6,378 nucleotides of DNA from Lutibacter sp. UBA4458 (lineage in GTDB: Bacteria > Bacteroidota > Bacteroidia > Flavobacteriales > Flavobacteriaceae): contig DGOU01000074.1 of NCBI GenBank assembly GCA_002390165.1, forward strand, positions 1 through 6,378. The letters run 5' to 3'. Position 1 is the stretch's first letter, and each line of letters begins with the position of its first letter. Under the pieces are notes generated by a model that made no database searches, was not told the origin of the DNA, and saw nothing but the letters and a program-made list of their open reading frames with translations. Shown here in pieces: positions 6,025 through 6,378 of this stretch. The position numbers and the translations under genes are program-made.

Positions 6025-6032
6025 TCTTTTTA
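6025..6032. repeat. Right copy of 8-bp direct repeat (probable target-site duplication)
   Basis: TCTTTTTA, identical to 5823-5830, abutting the right terminal inverted repeat and ending 4 bp before the dps stop codon. Confidence 0.6.
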
Positions 6033-6036
6033 TTCT

Positions 6037-6378
6037 TTAATTCAACCATGCATTTAACATCCAAACGGTTTTTTCTTGCTCTGCAATAAAATCACTCATC
6101 ATTGCATTGGTCCCTTCATCATTTGCTTCATCAGAATTTACTAATATAACCCGTTCTAATTTTAACAATTTAGATAAAGAATCTACAATTAAGTTTACAG
6201 AAGTAACATCATCTGCAATATTTTGGCCTACTTCTACTTTAGATAAACTTATGTAATCCTTAAAAGTATGAAGCGGTGTGCCACCTAAAGTTAAAATTCG
6301 TTCTGCAATTAAATCTACTTTTTCTTGAGAATCCGTATAAAATTCTTCAAACTTTACATGAAGTTCAAAAAATGATTT
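6037..6378 (-). CDS. dps: Dps-family ferritin-like protein, C-terminal 113 residues (5' end beyond the window)
   Basis: The open frame enters from the right edge and ends in TAA at 6037-6039. The fragment begins in the Dps ferroxidase region: Phe-Phe-Glu-Leu-His-Val-Lys-Phe-Glu has the His and the acidic residue four positions later, and Val-Asp-Leu-Ile-Ala-Glu-Arg supplies the partner-subunit Asp and Glu. The family block Leu-Gly-Gly-Thr-Pro-Leu-His-Thr-Phe follows. The C-terminal helix ends with Glu-Gln-Glu-Lys-Thr-Val-Trp-Met-Leu-Asn-Ala-Trp, also typical. Dps proteins form 12-subunit cages that oxidise and store iron with hydrogen peroxide and protect DNA in starvation and oxidative stress. 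Usual length is about 155-165 residues, so roughly 45 are missing. It is transcribed toward the SulP gene but is separated from it by a terminator and an inserted element, so no shared operon is implied. Confidence 0.93.
   Translation of the reverse strand, partial: KSFFELHVKFEEFYTDSQEKVDLIAERILTLGGTPLHTFKDYISLSKVEVGQNIADDVTSVNLIVDSLSKLLKLERVILVNSDEANDEGTNAMMSDFIAEQEKTVWMLNAWLN

Overview
The window is AT-rich (I did not compute a figure) and looks like a Flavobacteriia (Bacteroidetes) chromosome. Three things point there: start codons preceded by A-rich stretches instead of Shine-Dalgarno sites, TAnnTTTG-type -7 promoter boxes, and protein families typical of that class (a DUF2490-like outer-membrane barrel and SulP plus beta-carbonic anhydrase clusters).

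Layout. Positions 40-2985, minus strand, hold a tight three-gene operon: a SulP anion transporter (sulP1), a beta-class carbonic anhydrase 32 bp downstream, and a DUF2490-like outer-membrane protein overlapping the anhydrase by 8 bp. A TetR-family regulator (3146-3820, plus strand) is divergent from this operon. The intergenic region between them carries two back-to-back promoters with a palindromic operator-like element in the middle. Convergent with the regulator is a second SulP transporter (3842-5674, minus) with a C-terminal STAS domain; it keeps the residues I recall as the sodium site of the cyanobacterial bicarbonate transporter BicA. Its promoter region carries a near-identical 17-bp palindrome (16 of 17 bases) lying between its -33 and -7 boxes.

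Interpretation. The simplest reading is a compact inorganic-carbon (bicarbonate) uptake and interconversion regulon. Two different SulP transporters bring in the anion, the cytosolic carbonic anhydrase interconverts it with CO2, and the TetR-type protein probably controls both transcription units and itself through the shared palindrome. The inducer is unknown, and the substrate of sulP1 is inferred only from its linkage to the anhydrase.

Right end. Positions 6037-6378 (minus) encode the C-terminal 113 residues of a Dps-type ferritin. Between its stop codon and a good rho-independent terminator (5787-5813) sits a 194-bp element (5831-6024). It has 24-bp imperfect terminal inverted repeats and is flanked by an 8-bp direct repeat, so it is a candidate MITE that split the dps stop codon from its terminator. 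Inside the element is a pair of GC-rich REP-like palindromic units. I see no rRNA, tRNA or CRISPR array.
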